From contig NZ_JABBGH010000001.1 of the NCBI RefSeq assembly GCF_012927305.1, positions 992,001-1,056,000 of the forward strand: 64,000 nucleotides of DNA, in the 5' to 3' direction. Shown here in pieces: positions 15,842 to 24,330 of the stretch. The notes under the pieces were generated by a model that was not told where the DNA came from, ran no database searches, and was given only the letters and a program-made list of their open reading frames with translations. Source of the stretch: Hymenobacter polaris (GTDB lineage: Bacteria; Bacteroidota; Bacteroidia; Cytophagales; Hymenobacteraceae). The position numbers were made by a program, and so were the translations under genes. The number at the start of each line of letters is the position of its first letter. Positions within the stretch are counted from its first letter, which is position 1.

Positions 15842-17779
15842 CTAGGGCTGCACCACGAAGCCGCCGCGCGCGGGCAGCGTCAGGCTAAGCGAGCTGCCCG
15901 CCACGGCCCGCGTGCTGAAGCTGCGGTTGGTGGCGCCGTCGGTAATGAGCGTGCCGCCTTTCAGGCCCAGCTTCCCTAGGTCTACCTGAACGGTTTGGGG
16001 CGCGTCGGTGCCGTTGATGCCGGCCACGTACCACGCGCCGCCGGGCGCCTGCCGGGCCAGCACGGCGTACTGGCCGGGGTAGCCGGCCACAAATTTCACG
16101 TCAACCCAGCGCGGGGGCAGCTTTTTCACGAAGTCCTGCACGTAGGTGGGCTGGGCGGCCATGCCCTCGGGCACCTCGGCGTAGTGCTGAATGCCCGACT
16201 GAAACAGCACCGCCAAGGCCAGCTCGAAGGCATTAGAGGTGCGGCGCTGCTTACCTCGGATTTCCGAAAACGCCATCGGCGTGAAGTCCATGGGCCCCAC
16301 CGCGTTGCGGGTGAAGGGCAGCGTGGCGCAGTGGGTGGGCTCCTGGTCGGTATTGGCCTGGTCGAAGGTCAGGAACTCGAAGCCGCGCACGGCTTCCATC
16401 GTCATCAGGTTGGGGTAGGTGCGGTTCCAGCCCCTCGGGATGGTGGTGCCGTGAAAGTTCACCAGCAGGCCGGCCTGGGCGGCGTCGGTCAGCAGGTCCT
16501 GGTAGTAGTTCATAAACGACTGCCCGTCGCCGCCGAAAAAGTCGATTTTCACCCCCGCCACGCCCATCTGCTTGAGGCGGGCGAATTCCCGGCGTCGGCT
16601 CCCGGCCTCAAACAGCACGTTAATCGGGGTTTGCGGCGCCTCGTTCCAGTGGCCGTTCGAGTTGTACCAGGCCAGCAAACCCACGTTTTTGGCGCGGGCA
16701 TACTGGGCCAGCTCCTGCATCTTGTCGTAGCCTATCTGCTGGTCCCACAGCGCATCCACCAGGCAGTAGCGCCAGCCCATGCCCGCCGCGTAGTCGATGA
16801 AGCGGCGCTGCACGTCGTAGGTGGTGTTTTGGTCGCCGAGCAGCACCCACGACCACGCGGCCTTGCCCGGTGCCTCGGGCAGCAGCGCCGTTTGGGCGGG
16901 CGCGCTCAGGTCGGTCGTCAGCGTCGACTCGACAATGGTAGCTAGCGAGTTGCCCACCACCAGCACCCGCCAGGGTGTGCGCCACGGCAGGCGGCCTTCG
17001 GGCAGCAGCGCCGCCTCGGGCGTGGTTTTTTCGGGGGCCTGAGCAAAGGCCACGGCGTATTCGGCATTGGGCGACTGGTGCGCCAGGTGGCTGCCGCAGT
17101 AGCTGCGGCCCATGCCGGCCTCGGTTAGCAGCACCCAATGCCCGCCGGTTTCAAACAAGGCCGGAAACGACCAGCCTTCGCCCAGCGGCGAGGGCGTGCC
17201 GGCCGCCACGCCGCGCTGGTAGTACTCCTCGTACGACGGCTGCGTGTGGGCCCAGCCGGTTTGGGCCTTGGCGTGCGGGTGCAGCCAGCCCCTAGCCCCG
17301 GCCGGCAGGTGAAACGTGGTGCCCTCGGCCGTAATGCGCTGTACGTCTTGGCTTTTACCCTCCAGCACGTACTGAAACGCCACCCCGTCGTTGGACACCT
17401 GAAACACCACGCTGAGCCGCGGCGCCCCGGCCGCCCCGGCCTTGCTGGCGAAGTGCAGCACCCGCCGGTTGGCCCGGTAGCGGCAGTTGGCGCGCTTGTC
17501 GGTAGCCAGCTGGTAGTCGTCGGCCACGGCGGTTGGCGGGTCGGCTTTGGTGAGCTGCAGGCCCTGGGTGAGGTCGGCGCCGGCCAGCTGCAGCCCCAGG
17601 CGCGAGGGCCGCAGCAGCTCGGCCTGGCGGTAGCGCACGGCGTAGGTGGGCTGCCCTAGGGCCGTCAGGGCCACCGTCACCAGCACGGCCCCGTCGGGGC
17701 TGCTGATGTGCACGGGCGGGGCGGCCTGGGCGGCGGCCAGGGGCAGGGCCAGCAGGCAAATCATGGATACTAAACGCAT
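15842..17779 (-). CDS. Glycoside hydrolase family 97 (retaining, alpha-galactosidase-like), 645 aa
   Basis: Signal peptide MRLVSMICLLALPLAAAQAA, then the GH97 N-terminal beta-super-sandwich (HISSPDGAVLVTVALTALGQ), a central (beta/alpha)8 barrel and a C-terminal beta domain. GVKIDFFGGDGQSFMNYYQ places an Asp at the nucleophile position of retaining GH97 enzymes, and LMTMEAVRGFE supplies the acid/base Glu. Inverting SusB-type members use Glu instead, so this one is more like the alpha-galactosidase subgroup. The ATG at 17779 begins the signal peptide; an ATG 8 codons upstream is possible. It lies between GH43 genes, consistent with a role in removing galactosyl or glucosyl decorations from hemicellulose. 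Confidence 0.9.
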   Translation of the reverse strand: MRLVSMICLLALPLAAAQAAPPVHISSPDGAVLVTVALTALGQPTYAVRYRQAELLRPSRLGLQLAGADLTQGLQLTKADPPTAVADDYQLATDKRANCRYRANRRVLHFASKAGAAGAPRLSVVFQVSNDGVAFQYVLEGKSQDVQRITAEGTTFHLPAGARGWLHPHAKAQTGWAHTQPSYEEYYQRGVAAGTPSPLGEGWSFPALFETGGHWVLLTEAGMGRSYCGSHLAHQSPNAEYAVAFAQAPEKTTPEAALLPEGRLPWRTPWRVLVVGNSLATIVESTLTTDLSAPAQTALLPEAPGKAAWSWVLLGDQNTTYDVQRRFIDYAAGMGWRYCLVDALWDQQIGYDKMQELAQYARAKNVGLLAWYNSNGHWNEAPQTPINVLFEAGSRRREFARLKQMGVAGVKIDFFGGDGQSFMNYYQDLLTDAAQAGLLVNFHGTTIPRGWNRTYPNLMTMEAVRGFEFLTFDQANTDQEPTHCATLPFTRNAVGPMDFTPMAFSEIRGKQRRTSNAFELALAVLFQSGIQHYAEVPEGMAAQPTYVQDFVKKLPPRWVDVKFVAGYPGQYAVLARQAPGGAWYVAGINGTDAPQTVQVDLGKLGLKGGTLITDGATNRSFSTRAVAGSSLSLTLPARGGFVVQP

Positions 17780-17848
17780 AAAATGAAACGCAAAGCCAGG
17801 CACATCGCGCGCCTTATTGCTGGTACATCGGGTCGTGGCCTTCGTACT

Positions 17849-19489
17849 TTAAATACTTGAAGGAGGCAGTGTTGCGCGTGGGCTGCCCCCGGAGGTGGCG
17901 TACATCCCGATGAGGCAGCCAATGAAGCCGCCCGCCGTTTGGGTGCTCAAAAAGCGCGCGTCCACCTTGTCCTGGAGTGTGCGCCAGGCTCTGCCGTTTT
18001 CTGAATACGCGAAGCCATAGGTGTCGCCTTCGGTCAGTAGGCGCAGCTGCACCTTACCGGCCGCCGTTTGCAGCGGCGCCTGGGCCAGCAGGGTCATTGT
18101 GTTGGGCGCGTCGGTGCTCTTGTACAGCGCGAGCACGGGCTTGCCGCCGGCCATTGACTCGCAGAAGTAGTAAAAGTGCTTTTCGTCCTGAAACGCCACT
18201 AGGCCCGCCTGCTCTACCTCGCCGCGCGGCTCAAACGTCAGTTCGGTTTCGGCGCTGCCATGCAGGTGCTGCTGCCGCTTGCCGATGAAGGACGGGTTGC
18301 CTCGCTCCGCGCAGGTTTTGGGCTTTAGCTTTAGAGTCAGCCCCTTGGCTTTACTCAAGAAAAAGCTGCTGCTGTCTACCATGCGCAAAAACAGCAGTGC
18401 GGGGTCAAGCTGCTGCTCGAAGGTGAGGGTGTAGCCGAAGTTGCCGCTCTGGGGCCGGGCGCCGGGCTGCTTCACCTCGGGGTAGCTGGCCCGGTAGCGG
18501 TACTGCACGCCGCCGGGGCCGGGGTTCATCACCGGCCAGTCGTCTTTCCACTCCACGGGCGTGATAAACGCCTCGCGGCCCGTGTTATAGAAGTTGTCCT
18601 GGTAGGGCCGCACCGCCAAAAAAACGGCGTACGTCTGGCCATCCGGCCCCTCTACCAACTGCGCGTGCCCGGCCGAGGTAATGGGGTTGGGGCAGTATTT
18701 AGGCAATTCGCGCTGCGAGAGGATGGGGTTGTGTTCGTAGGGCACAAACGGCCCTAGGGCCGCCCGGCTGCGAAATATCACCTCGGTGTGGTTGACCGAC
18801 GTGCCGCCCTCGGCCGCGTAGAGGTAGTACCAGTCGCCCCGCTTCAGCAGGTGTGGGCCTTCTATCCGAACGGGCTTTTTGTTGAGGTCCACGCCCCCGT
18901 TCACCACTATCCAGGCTTCGCCCACCGTCGCTAGCGTACTGGGATTTAGCTCTATCATCTTGATGGAGCGGTGCCCCTCGTAGAGCGGCTTGTTGTTGGG
19001 CGGGTCGCTGTTGTAGACTACGTAGGCCTTATCGTCTTCGAAGAACAGCGAGGGGTCGATGCCCCGCACGTCGGGCAGAAACGTAGGGTTGCTCCACGGC
19101 CCGGCGGGGTTTTTGGCCGTCACCACAAAGTTGCCCTGGTGGTCAATGAGCGTGCAGGTGACGTAGTACGTGCCGTTGTGGTAGGCAATGGCCGGCGCAA
19201 ACAAGCCGCGGGTCATGCGGTCGCCCAGGAAGTCCAACTGCGCCGGCCGGCTGATGACGCTGCCCACCTGCCGCCAATTTCTGAGGTCCCGGCTGTGCAT
19301 AGCCGGAAGGCAGGGGAAGTACGAAAAGGTGGCGTTGACCAGGTAATAAGTCGGCCCCACCTTCACGATGCTCGGGTCTGAATAAAAGCCCATTGGGATG
19401 GGATTACCCAACTCAATCGATTGTGCGAGCAACGCAGTGGTTGGCAGCCAGCTCACCCCTAGGGCGGCCAGCCAGTGTTTGGCTTTCAT
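17849..19489 (-). CDS. Glycoside hydrolase family 43 beta-xylosidase-like protein, 546 aa
   Basis: A secreted two-domain GH43. Signal peptide MKAKHWLAALGVSWLPTTAL ends near LLAQS. The base Asp is in MGFYSDPSIVKVG, the pKa-modulating Asp in VRGIDPSLFFEDD, and the acid Glu in PVRIEGPHLLKRG. The C-terminal beta-sandwich (about residues 330-530) contains AGLVAFQDEKHFYYFCES, typical of large beta-xylosidases of GH43 subfamilies 10-12. The ATG at 19489 fits the signal peptide. It is the first gene in transcription order of the glycan set, 69 bp before GH97. Expected product is xylose or arabinose from short oligosaccharides. Confidence 0.9.
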   Translation of the reverse strand: MKAKHWLAALGVSWLPTTALLAQSIELGNPIPMGFYSDPSIVKVGPTYYLVNATFSYFPCLPAMHSRDLRNWRQVGSVISRPAQLDFLGDRMTRGLFAPAIAYHNGTYYVTCTLIDHQGNFVVTAKNPAGPWSNPTFLPDVRGIDPSLFFEDDKAYVVYNSDPPNNKPLYEGHRSIKMIELNPSTLATVGEAWIVVNGGVDLNKKPVRIEGPHLLKRGDWYYLYAAEGGTSVNHTEVIFRSRAALGPFVPYEHNPILSQRELPKYCPNPITSAGHAQLVEGPDGQTYAVFLAVRPYQDNFYNTGREAFITPVEWKDDWPVMNPGPGGVQYRYRASYPEVKQPGARPQSGNFGYTLTFEQQLDPALLFLRMVDSSSFFLSKAKGLTLKLKPKTCAERGNPSFIGKRQQHLHGSAETELTFEPRGEVEQAGLVAFQDEKHFYYFCESMAGGKPVLALYKSTDAPNTMTLLAQAPLQTAAGKVQLRLLTEGDTYGFAYSENGRAWRTLQDKVDARFLSTQTAGGFIGCLIGMYATSGGSPRATLPPSSI

Positions 19490-19824
19490 TGGCAATAAAG
19501 TAGGGCCCCTGTTTTGGTAGCGAAACAGCAGGCGCCGGGGCAGTAGGCTGGCCACTGCCCCGCGCTCGACCGGGCACGGAACTAAACTACAATACCTTTT
19601 TCAGTGCAACTACACCGATAGGTAGCACGCCCGCTTTTTCGAGCACCCCGAGCCGGGTAGTACCGCTGCGGTTTGGGGTGCTCAGCAGCACTACCCAGCC
19701 ACGAGTACCCCTCCCCTAGGGCACAAAAAAAGGCCGCGCCACCCGGCACGACCTGAAACGGCCAATCTGAGCTGAATTGGCACTTTTGCAAAAACTAGTG
19801 GCAGATGTAGTGTCACTCTCTCTT
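19490..19824. other. Intergenic region
   Basis: About 335 bp upstream of the first GH43 gene. It should hold that gene's promoter, but I see no confident TAnnTTTG box on the minus strand. The only clear feature is the minus-strand terminator at 19725-19753. A 69-codon open frame at 19582-19791 crosses the terminator and shows no protein-like features. Confidence 0.5.
19725..19753 (-). terminator. Rho-independent terminator (copy 1 of a 29-bp repeat)
   Basis: Read on the minus strand, GGTCGTGCC, loop GGGT, GGCGCGGCC and seven T's form a 9-bp stem with two G-U pairs followed by a U run. The G-U pairs make it directional: the plus-strand version is mismatched. It lies about 70 bp after the stop of the minus-strand gene 19825-20394. 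The identical 29 bases occur at 42920-42948. Confidence 0.75.
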
Positions 19825-20394
19825 CTAGTGTAACACCTTTTTTAACTGGCTGTAGGGCGCATACGTGGCCTTTAGCTGCTTCTGCAACGGCTCGTTTGGT
19901 ACCGGATTCAGGAGTAAAAAGCGGGTAAAGCTGCGCTGCTCAGCTTCCGGTTGTTGATTGAGAAAAGCTAAGAAGAGCCTATCGGTCGTTGCGAGCTTGA
20001 TGCAGTGGTCTTGCAGGTAGTTCAACCCGTCTGATTGCCACTGGGCGTGCCGAGCAATCCCGAGTAGTTTGCTAAATACTTCCGGGCGCGCTACTTGGCG
20101 CAGACTAAACAGGTGCTCGATGTACGGCCAGGAAGTCTCATACAGACAGCCAAACTGGACAGAAGTCGTTCGGCTGTCGCGTCCGCTATAGCCAAACACG
20201 CGCGTAAAGGTGGGATAAGTTGCCGGGAACGCGCGTAAGAAAGCTTGTTCCGCTGGCCGGGTATCTCGTTGTCGCAGCACGGTATAAGCCTTCTGCATCG
20301 CGGAACACGAAGGTGGTTGGTATTCACTGCGCTGCGCCCAGGTAGCCGCTGGAAACAGCATGCTAGCAAGCAGTGACACGAGGGCAAGCTTCAT
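19825..20394 (-). CDS. Secreted hypothetical protein, 189 aa
   Basis: I do not recognise the family. The N-terminus MKLALVSLLASMLFPAATWA is a signal peptide ending TWAQ, so the mature protein is exported. The rest is mixed alpha-helical with many aromatic and basic residues (AFPATYPTFTRVFGYSGRD; HCIKLATTDRLFLAFLNQQ). Two Cys occur in the mature part (CSAMQKAY and FGCLYE) plus one in DHCIKL. It starts at ATG 20394 and a strong terminator follows it. It lies between the glycan locus and the recombinase, at the boundary of the region lacking CCTAGG, and may be part of the acquired segment. Confidence 0.6.
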   Translation of the reverse strand: MKLALVSLLASMLFPAATWAQRSEYQPPSCSAMQKAYTVLRQRDTRPAEQAFLRAFPATYPTFTRVFGYSGRDSRTTSVQFGCLYETSWPYIEHLFSLRQVARPEVFSKLLGIARHAQWQSDGLNYLQDHCIKLATTDRLFLAFLNQQPEAEQRSFTRFLLLNPVPNEPLQKQLKATYAPYSQLKKVLH

Positions 20395-20437
20395 TCGGGA
20401 GGTTTAAGAAGGTAGCAGTAAGTACCCGCGCGACTAC

Positions 20438-21004
20438 CTAGCGCGAAGCTAAGAGCTCCTGGCGGTAGCGCTTGACACTAGCGCGACTGATGCCGGTGAG
20501 CGTGACAATCTCGGCCACTGAGAGGCCCCGCTCCAAAGCTGTGGCCACCTTGGCTACCTTCTCGGCATCGCGCCCAGCTGGCCGGCCTAAGTGCTTGCCC
20601 TCCTGCTTGGCTAAGGCAATCCCCGCTAGGCTCTTCTGCCGGTTGTTCTCGCGCTCGTATTGATTGAACGAGGAGAACACCCCAATAATCATTTTACCGG
20701 CTGGTGTCCGGGAGTCGATGCTCAGGTCGAGGGCCCGGAAGTGCACACCGCGCCGGTTGAACTCCTCCACCAGCTGAATCGTGTGCACCGTGTTGCGCCC
20801 CAGCCGCGCCAGGCGGTTCACCACCACCACGTCGCCCTCGCGCACGGCCGCTAGTAGCTCGTCGAGCGCGTGGCTCCGGGTGCGAGTGCCGGATACCTTC
20901 TCCTGAAAGATGCGCGTGCACCCCGCGCGGGTCAGGTCTTCCAGTTGCGTGTCGAGGTTCTGATCGGTGGCCGAAACGCGGGCGTACCCAAAGGTGTGTT
21001 GCAT
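20438..21004 (-). CDS. Serine recombinase (resolvase/invertase family), 188 aa
   Basis: A small serine recombinase. MQHTFGYARVSATDQNLDTQ contains the catalytic Ser in RVS; VVVNRLARLGRNTVHTIQLV holds the RLARLGR segment with the active-site Args; TPAGKMIIGVFSSFNQYERE is the long E-helix region; and the C-terminus GLSVAEIVTLTGISRASVKR is the helix-turn-helix that binds DNA. Such enzymes resolve transposon cointegrates or invert DNA segments. I chose the ATG at 21004, where homology starts; the open frame runs further upstream into the IS end without family features. It lies 90 bp beyond the IS1182-like element. Confidence 0.9.
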   Translation of the reverse strand: MQHTFGYARVSATDQNLDTQLEDLTRAGCTRIFQEKVSGTRTRSHALDELLAAVREGDVVVVNRLARLGRNTVHTIQLVEEFNRRGVHFRALDLSIDSRTPAGKMIIGVFSSFNQYERENNRQKSLAGIALAKQEGKHLGRPAGRDAEKVAKVATALERGLSVAEIVTLTGISRASVKRYRQELLASR

Positions 21005-21036
21005 GGCTCTGAAAGTATAGCTCACAAAGCTACGTT

Positions 21037-22668
21037 TCAGAACCCACTTCTTGACCCGCAAAAACAGGCTAAATCGGCGCTTTTGGGTATGCTGCAGAAA
21101 GGTGCAGTGGCTGTTGCAGAACTCCTGCCCCCATTCCTGCCTCTGGTTGCCAAGCTGGTTATGATAGCGGTAGTGCCTCCTGCAGCAGCGCAAAAGCTGC
21201 TGCGCAGGCGGTGGCTTAGGTAGGGTGATGGCCAAGCGGAGCGTCTTTGGGGCTGGTGCTTGAGCAGCTTCTTGAGATTGAACGCGATAGCAGTCAAGAG
21301 CATCGTCTTATGGGCACTACTGCGGCCCCGCGTGTTGACTCGTCGCAGCCCATAGTGCTGGAGCAAGCTGCCAAAAACAGGTTCTATCGTGCGCTGCCGC
21401 AGCCGACGCATACGCTGACCTTGCCGACTTTGCTGTCGAGTAAGCGCCCGACGGTAGTGGGCGGCGTAGGCGGTACGAATGAGCTGTCGCTTCTTGGCCT
21501 TCGGCGCGCAGGTTGGCTTATGGGCACAGAGACGGCAATCCCGACTGGCCGCGCGGTAGTTCTTAAGTAGGCCGCCATCCAAGTTCCGGTCGAAGCCCTT
21601 AAAAGGCAGCAACTTACCAGCGGGACAAGTGTAGCAATCAGTGTCAGCATGGTAAGTAAAGCCCTCCGTTTCGGCTTTAAACTTGCCGAAAACAGGAATC
21701 CAGGGCGTGATGCCCCGGGCTTCAAGCAAGGCGTAGTTCACCCCATTCGAGTAGTTGGTATCCGCCACCAGCTCCACTACCGGTAAGTCGAGGGTGAGCA
21801 AGCGCTGCTGAAGTGGCGCAACGATGCTCTCCAGCAGCACGCTATCGCGGTGGTCGGCAAAATCGGCCTGGATGTGACTGATAATCCCGCTGGCCTCATC
21901 CATGGCCATGCTGCATAGGTAATTAAGCGCCCGCGCTTTACCTGGCTTAACCGAGATGCGGGCATCGGGGTCGGCGGGGCTGTAGTGGGTCTTGTTGCTC
22001 AGCAGCCGCGCTTGCGGCCGGTCGCGCCCCAACGGACCACTATCATTCCGGGCGTAGCGGGCGTGGGCCGCGGCGACGCGCCGCAACTCATGCGCTGGGC
22101 TGGCGAGTAAAGCCGCTGGCTGTGTGACGGCTGCGTCCGGCGCCGACTCACCGGCTACGTGCATCAAGGGAGCAAGCACTTCGGCCGCCTGCTTCTCGCA
22201 CAGGCTCTCGAGCGAGGCATTGGCCTTAACGGGTGCGGAGTCGACGGCCTGGGTGTGGCCCGTGACCAGGCCGGCGGCCATGCACTGGGCGAAGACGTGG
22301 TCAAACAGGTGTTCAAAAACGGTGGCTGGAAAGAGCTGGCGGGTACGGCTGATAGTGGAGTGCCAGGGTAGGTCCTCGTCCACTTCGTAGCCTAAAAAGT
22401 AGAGAATATCCAAGCGCAGGCTACAGTGCTCCACGAGACGGCGGTCGCTGACCAGGTTTTCTAACCGGCTGACGAGCATCAGCTTGAAGAACACGACCGG
22501 GTCGAGCGAGGGCTGCCCCGTGTGGCTGTAAAAGGGCTGCGTCTGCGCATACAGAAAATCCCAGTTGAGCAGCTCAGCGAGGCGGCGGTAGAGATTGTGC
22601 TTCGGCACGCGCTCCGACAACTGGAAGCGCAGCACGACTTTGTCGACGAACTGTTTATGGCCCTGCAT
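21037..22668 (-). CDS. IS1182-family-like DDE transposase, 543 aa
   Basis: The N-terminal DUF772-like domain (NWDFLYAQTQPFYSHTGQPS, then DPVVFFKLMLVSRLENLVSD) is typical of IS1182/IS5-type transposases. The catalytic region includes HTQAVDSAPVKANAS (first Asp), VVELVADTNYSNGVNY (second Asp) and RTIEPVFGSLLQHYGLRRV with the Glu. A Cys cluster (CYTCPAGK ... CRLCAHKPTCAPK) is also usual in this family. The ATG at 22668 opens MQGHKQFVD; a GTG nine codons upstream is possible. The last ~65 residues, after FNLKKLLKHQ, do not look like the family and read through the left terminal repeat to a stop at 21037, so the original stop or frame may have been lost. Confidence 0.85.
   Translation of the reverse strand: MQGHKQFVDKVVLRFQLSERVPKHNLYRRLAELLNWDFLYAQTQPFYSHTGQPSLDPVVFFKLMLVSRLENLVSDRRLVEHCSLRLDILYFLGYEVDEDLPWHSTISRTRQLFPATVFEHLFDHVFAQCMAAGLVTGHTQAVDSAPVKANASLESLCEKQAAEVLAPLMHVAGESAPDAAVTQPAALLASPAHELRRVAAAHARYARNDSGPLGRDRPQARLLSNKTHYSPADPDARISVKPGKARALNYLCSMAMDEASGIISHIQADFADHRDSVLLESIVAPLQQRLLTLDLPVVELVADTNYSNGVNYALLEARGITPWIPVFGKFKAETEGFTYHADTDCYTCPAGKLLPFKGFDRNLDGGLLKNYRAASRDCRLCAHKPTCAPKAKKRQLIRTAYAAHYRRALTRQQSRQGQRMRRLRQRTIEPVFGSLLQHYGLRRVNTRGRSSAHKTMLLTAIAFNLKKLLKHQPQRRSAWPSPYLSHRLRSSFCAAAGGTTAIITSLATRGRNGGRSSATATAPFCSIPKSADLACFCGSRSGF
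21095..21121 (+). repeat. Left terminal inverted repeat of the IS
   Basis: The 27 bases starting CAGAAAGGTGCAGTGG and ending TTGCAGAA are an exact reverse complement of 22700-22726. Confidence 0.85.
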
Positions 22669-22699
22669 AGACCTAAGGTACCGCGGGCTAGCCACCTAC

Positions 22700-22726
22700 T
22701 TCTGCAACAGCCACTGCACCTTTCTG
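22700..22726 (-). repeat. Right terminal inverted repeat of the IS
   Basis: The 27 bases starting TTCTGCAACAGCC and ending CACCTTTCTG are the exact reverse complement of 21095-21121. The repeat ends about 30 bp before the transposase ATG in transcription order. Confidence 0.85.
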
Positions 22727-22889
22727 ACGCAGCTAAGGTCCTGAAGTGTTTAATATTTCCCAACAACCTCAGTCCTCTGACTAGTATGCTATCAGCTTTG
22801 AGCAAGCAGTAACTAGATTGCTGGCAGCAGCTGGTAAACGAGCGGATAATTTCAATCCTCCACTCACCGGGCAGCAAGTTCCGCCAAGC

Positions 22890-23246
22890 ATGGCGCACCA
22901 GCAACTGAGAATAACGGTGGGCAGCCAATCAGTTATCGCTCAGCTGGTAGCGAGCGAAACGACGCGGGACTTTGTGAAACTGCTGCCGCTAACCCTGCAC
23001 CTGGAGGACCTCGGCGACCGGGAAAAATACGGCGCCCTACCCGCCAAACTATCCGAGGCGGGTACTATGCGTACCACCTACCAGGTGGGCGATATCGCCT
23101 ACTGGCTGGGTGGGGGCGTCGCGGCCTTCTATTACCAGGACGGCCACCAAGTAAAAGCCGGACTGATTGTGCTAGCCAGGTTGCCGGAAGGCACTACGCT
23201 GTTTAACATTCCTGGCGCGCAAAAAGTCAGGTTTGAAGCTGTATAA
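22890..23246 (+). CDS. Cyclophilin-like fold protein, 118 aa
   Basis: The protein starts MAHQQLRITVGSQSVIAQLV and continues TTRDFVKLLPLTLHLEDLGD and REKYGALPAKL, then VGDIAYWLGGGVAAFYYQDG. This is the pattern of the bacterial cyclophilin-like domain (Cyclophil_like type) with the LP-L and GDI-W elements. These small proteins resemble the cyclophilin barrel but generally lack proline-isomerase residues; their role is not established. The ATG at 22890 fits the family start; an in-frame start 24 codons upstream adds a segment with no similarity. The gene lies just beyond the right end of the IS, and no signal peptide is evident with this start. Confidence 0.7.
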   Translation: MAHQQLRITVGSQSVIAQLVASETTRDFVKLLPLTLHLEDLGDREKYGALPAKLSEAGTMRTTYQVGDIAYWLGGGVAAFYYQDGHQVKAGLIVLARLPEGTTLFNIPGAQKVRFEAV

Positions 23247-23342
23247 AAGCCTTAAGTAGTCTACCTTAGCAGCTTGTTCCCCAGTCTACTAAACAGCACT
23301 TGCGCCGGGCTTGGTCTCCAGCCCATTCCATTCGCTAGCTCC

Positions 23343-24068
23343 ATGAACATAAACACGCGATTATTAACCGGTCTGACTGTCCTCCTGACGACACCCATCC
23401 TCCCCATGCAGGCCCACCACACCCCGCCCGCCGGGCCCTTATCGGCCCGGCAGCAAGCCATTGTCACTATCTCCGCCCTGACGGCTACCGGCGATTTACC
23501 CCACCTGCACGACGCGCTGGCTAAGGGGCTCGACGCGGGCCTGACAGTGAATGAGGAAAAAGAAGAGTTAGTGCACCTGTACGCTTACTGCGGCTTTCCG
23601 CGCAGCATTAACGGACTAAACACGTTGCTGAAGTTGCTGGACGAGCGCAAGGCCAAAGGTCTCAAAAGTGAGTTGGGCAAGGAAGCATCTCCCATTGCCG
23701 AGAACGGCTCCAAGTACGAGCGCGGCAAAAAGGTATTGGAAACCCTCACCGGCCGTCCCGAGCCAGCCGTCAAAACCGGTTACGGGGCCTTCAGCCCGGA
23801 AATTGACCGCTTTCTCAAAGAGCACCTGTTCGCCGATATTTTCGAGCGTGACGTACTCACGTACCAGGAGCGGGAGCTGACCACCATTACCGCCCTCGTG
23901 AGCCTGGGCGGCGTGGAAGCGCAGCTGCAAGGCCACCTGGGCATCGGCCTGCACCTTGGGCTTACCGCCGCATAACTCCAGCAACTGCTGACCCTGACGG
24001 AAGCGGCTGTCGGCAAACAAAAGGCGGACGCTGGCCGGGCCGTATTGGTAAAGGTACTGGCGCCCTAA
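23343..24068 (+). pseudogene. Carboxymuconolactone decarboxylase-like gene interrupted by an in-frame stop
   Basis: Signal-peptide start MNINTRLLTGLTVLLTTPIL. Two CMD-like halves follow: LSARQQAIVTISALTATGDL with YAYCGFPRSINGLNTLL, then DVLTYQERELTTITALVSLG with LGIGLHLGLTAA. The frame then meets TAA at 23973-23975. Beyond it the same frame continues as LQQLLTLTEAAVGKQKADAG and RAVLVKVLAP to a double stop at 24066, which is the usual C-terminal helix of this family. One base change (CAA to TAA) would explain the stop. The truncated 210-residue product could still fold. Function in the intact family: peroxidase-like or decarboxylase alpha-helical trimers/hexamers; here no Cys-x-x-Cys is seen. 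Confidence 0.75.
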
Positions 24069-24330
24069 TAAACCGGTTCGGTCTTCTTACTGGCAAGCGG
24101 CCTTTGAGCCGACTGGTCTTGTGAGCAACTAGCTGATGCAGTTCGTTTTAGTATTTCAGGCAGCTCGCTCTTTATCCTACACTTGCAGTTGCTCTATCAG
24201 GCAGCGTAGCGGCCGGGCACTACTCTTTAATGAGAGAGCGACTATTTAACAGGGGTATTAATCACCAGAATTGCTTCAGGATTGACGGCTTGCTTTGTGC
24301 AACCAGCTTACCACCTGCTGCCCAGTACTC

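Larger units (their letters stand above)
21095..22726 (-). mobile_element. IS1182-like insertion sequence, about 1.63 kb
   Basis: Bounded by perfect 27-bp inverted repeats (21095-21121 and 22700-22726) with one large transposase gene between them. No matching direct duplication is visible in the few bases just outside the repeats. The repeats may not be the exact tips, since the transposase frame continues past the left one. Confidence 0.75.

Noticed and set aside
19582..19791. 69-codon minus-strand frame
   Set aside because: It crosses the terminator at 19725-19753 and has no recognisable features.
21095..22726. Target-site duplication of the IS
   Set aside because: Bases just outside the inverted repeats (GCTG and ACGC) do not match, so none can be claimed.
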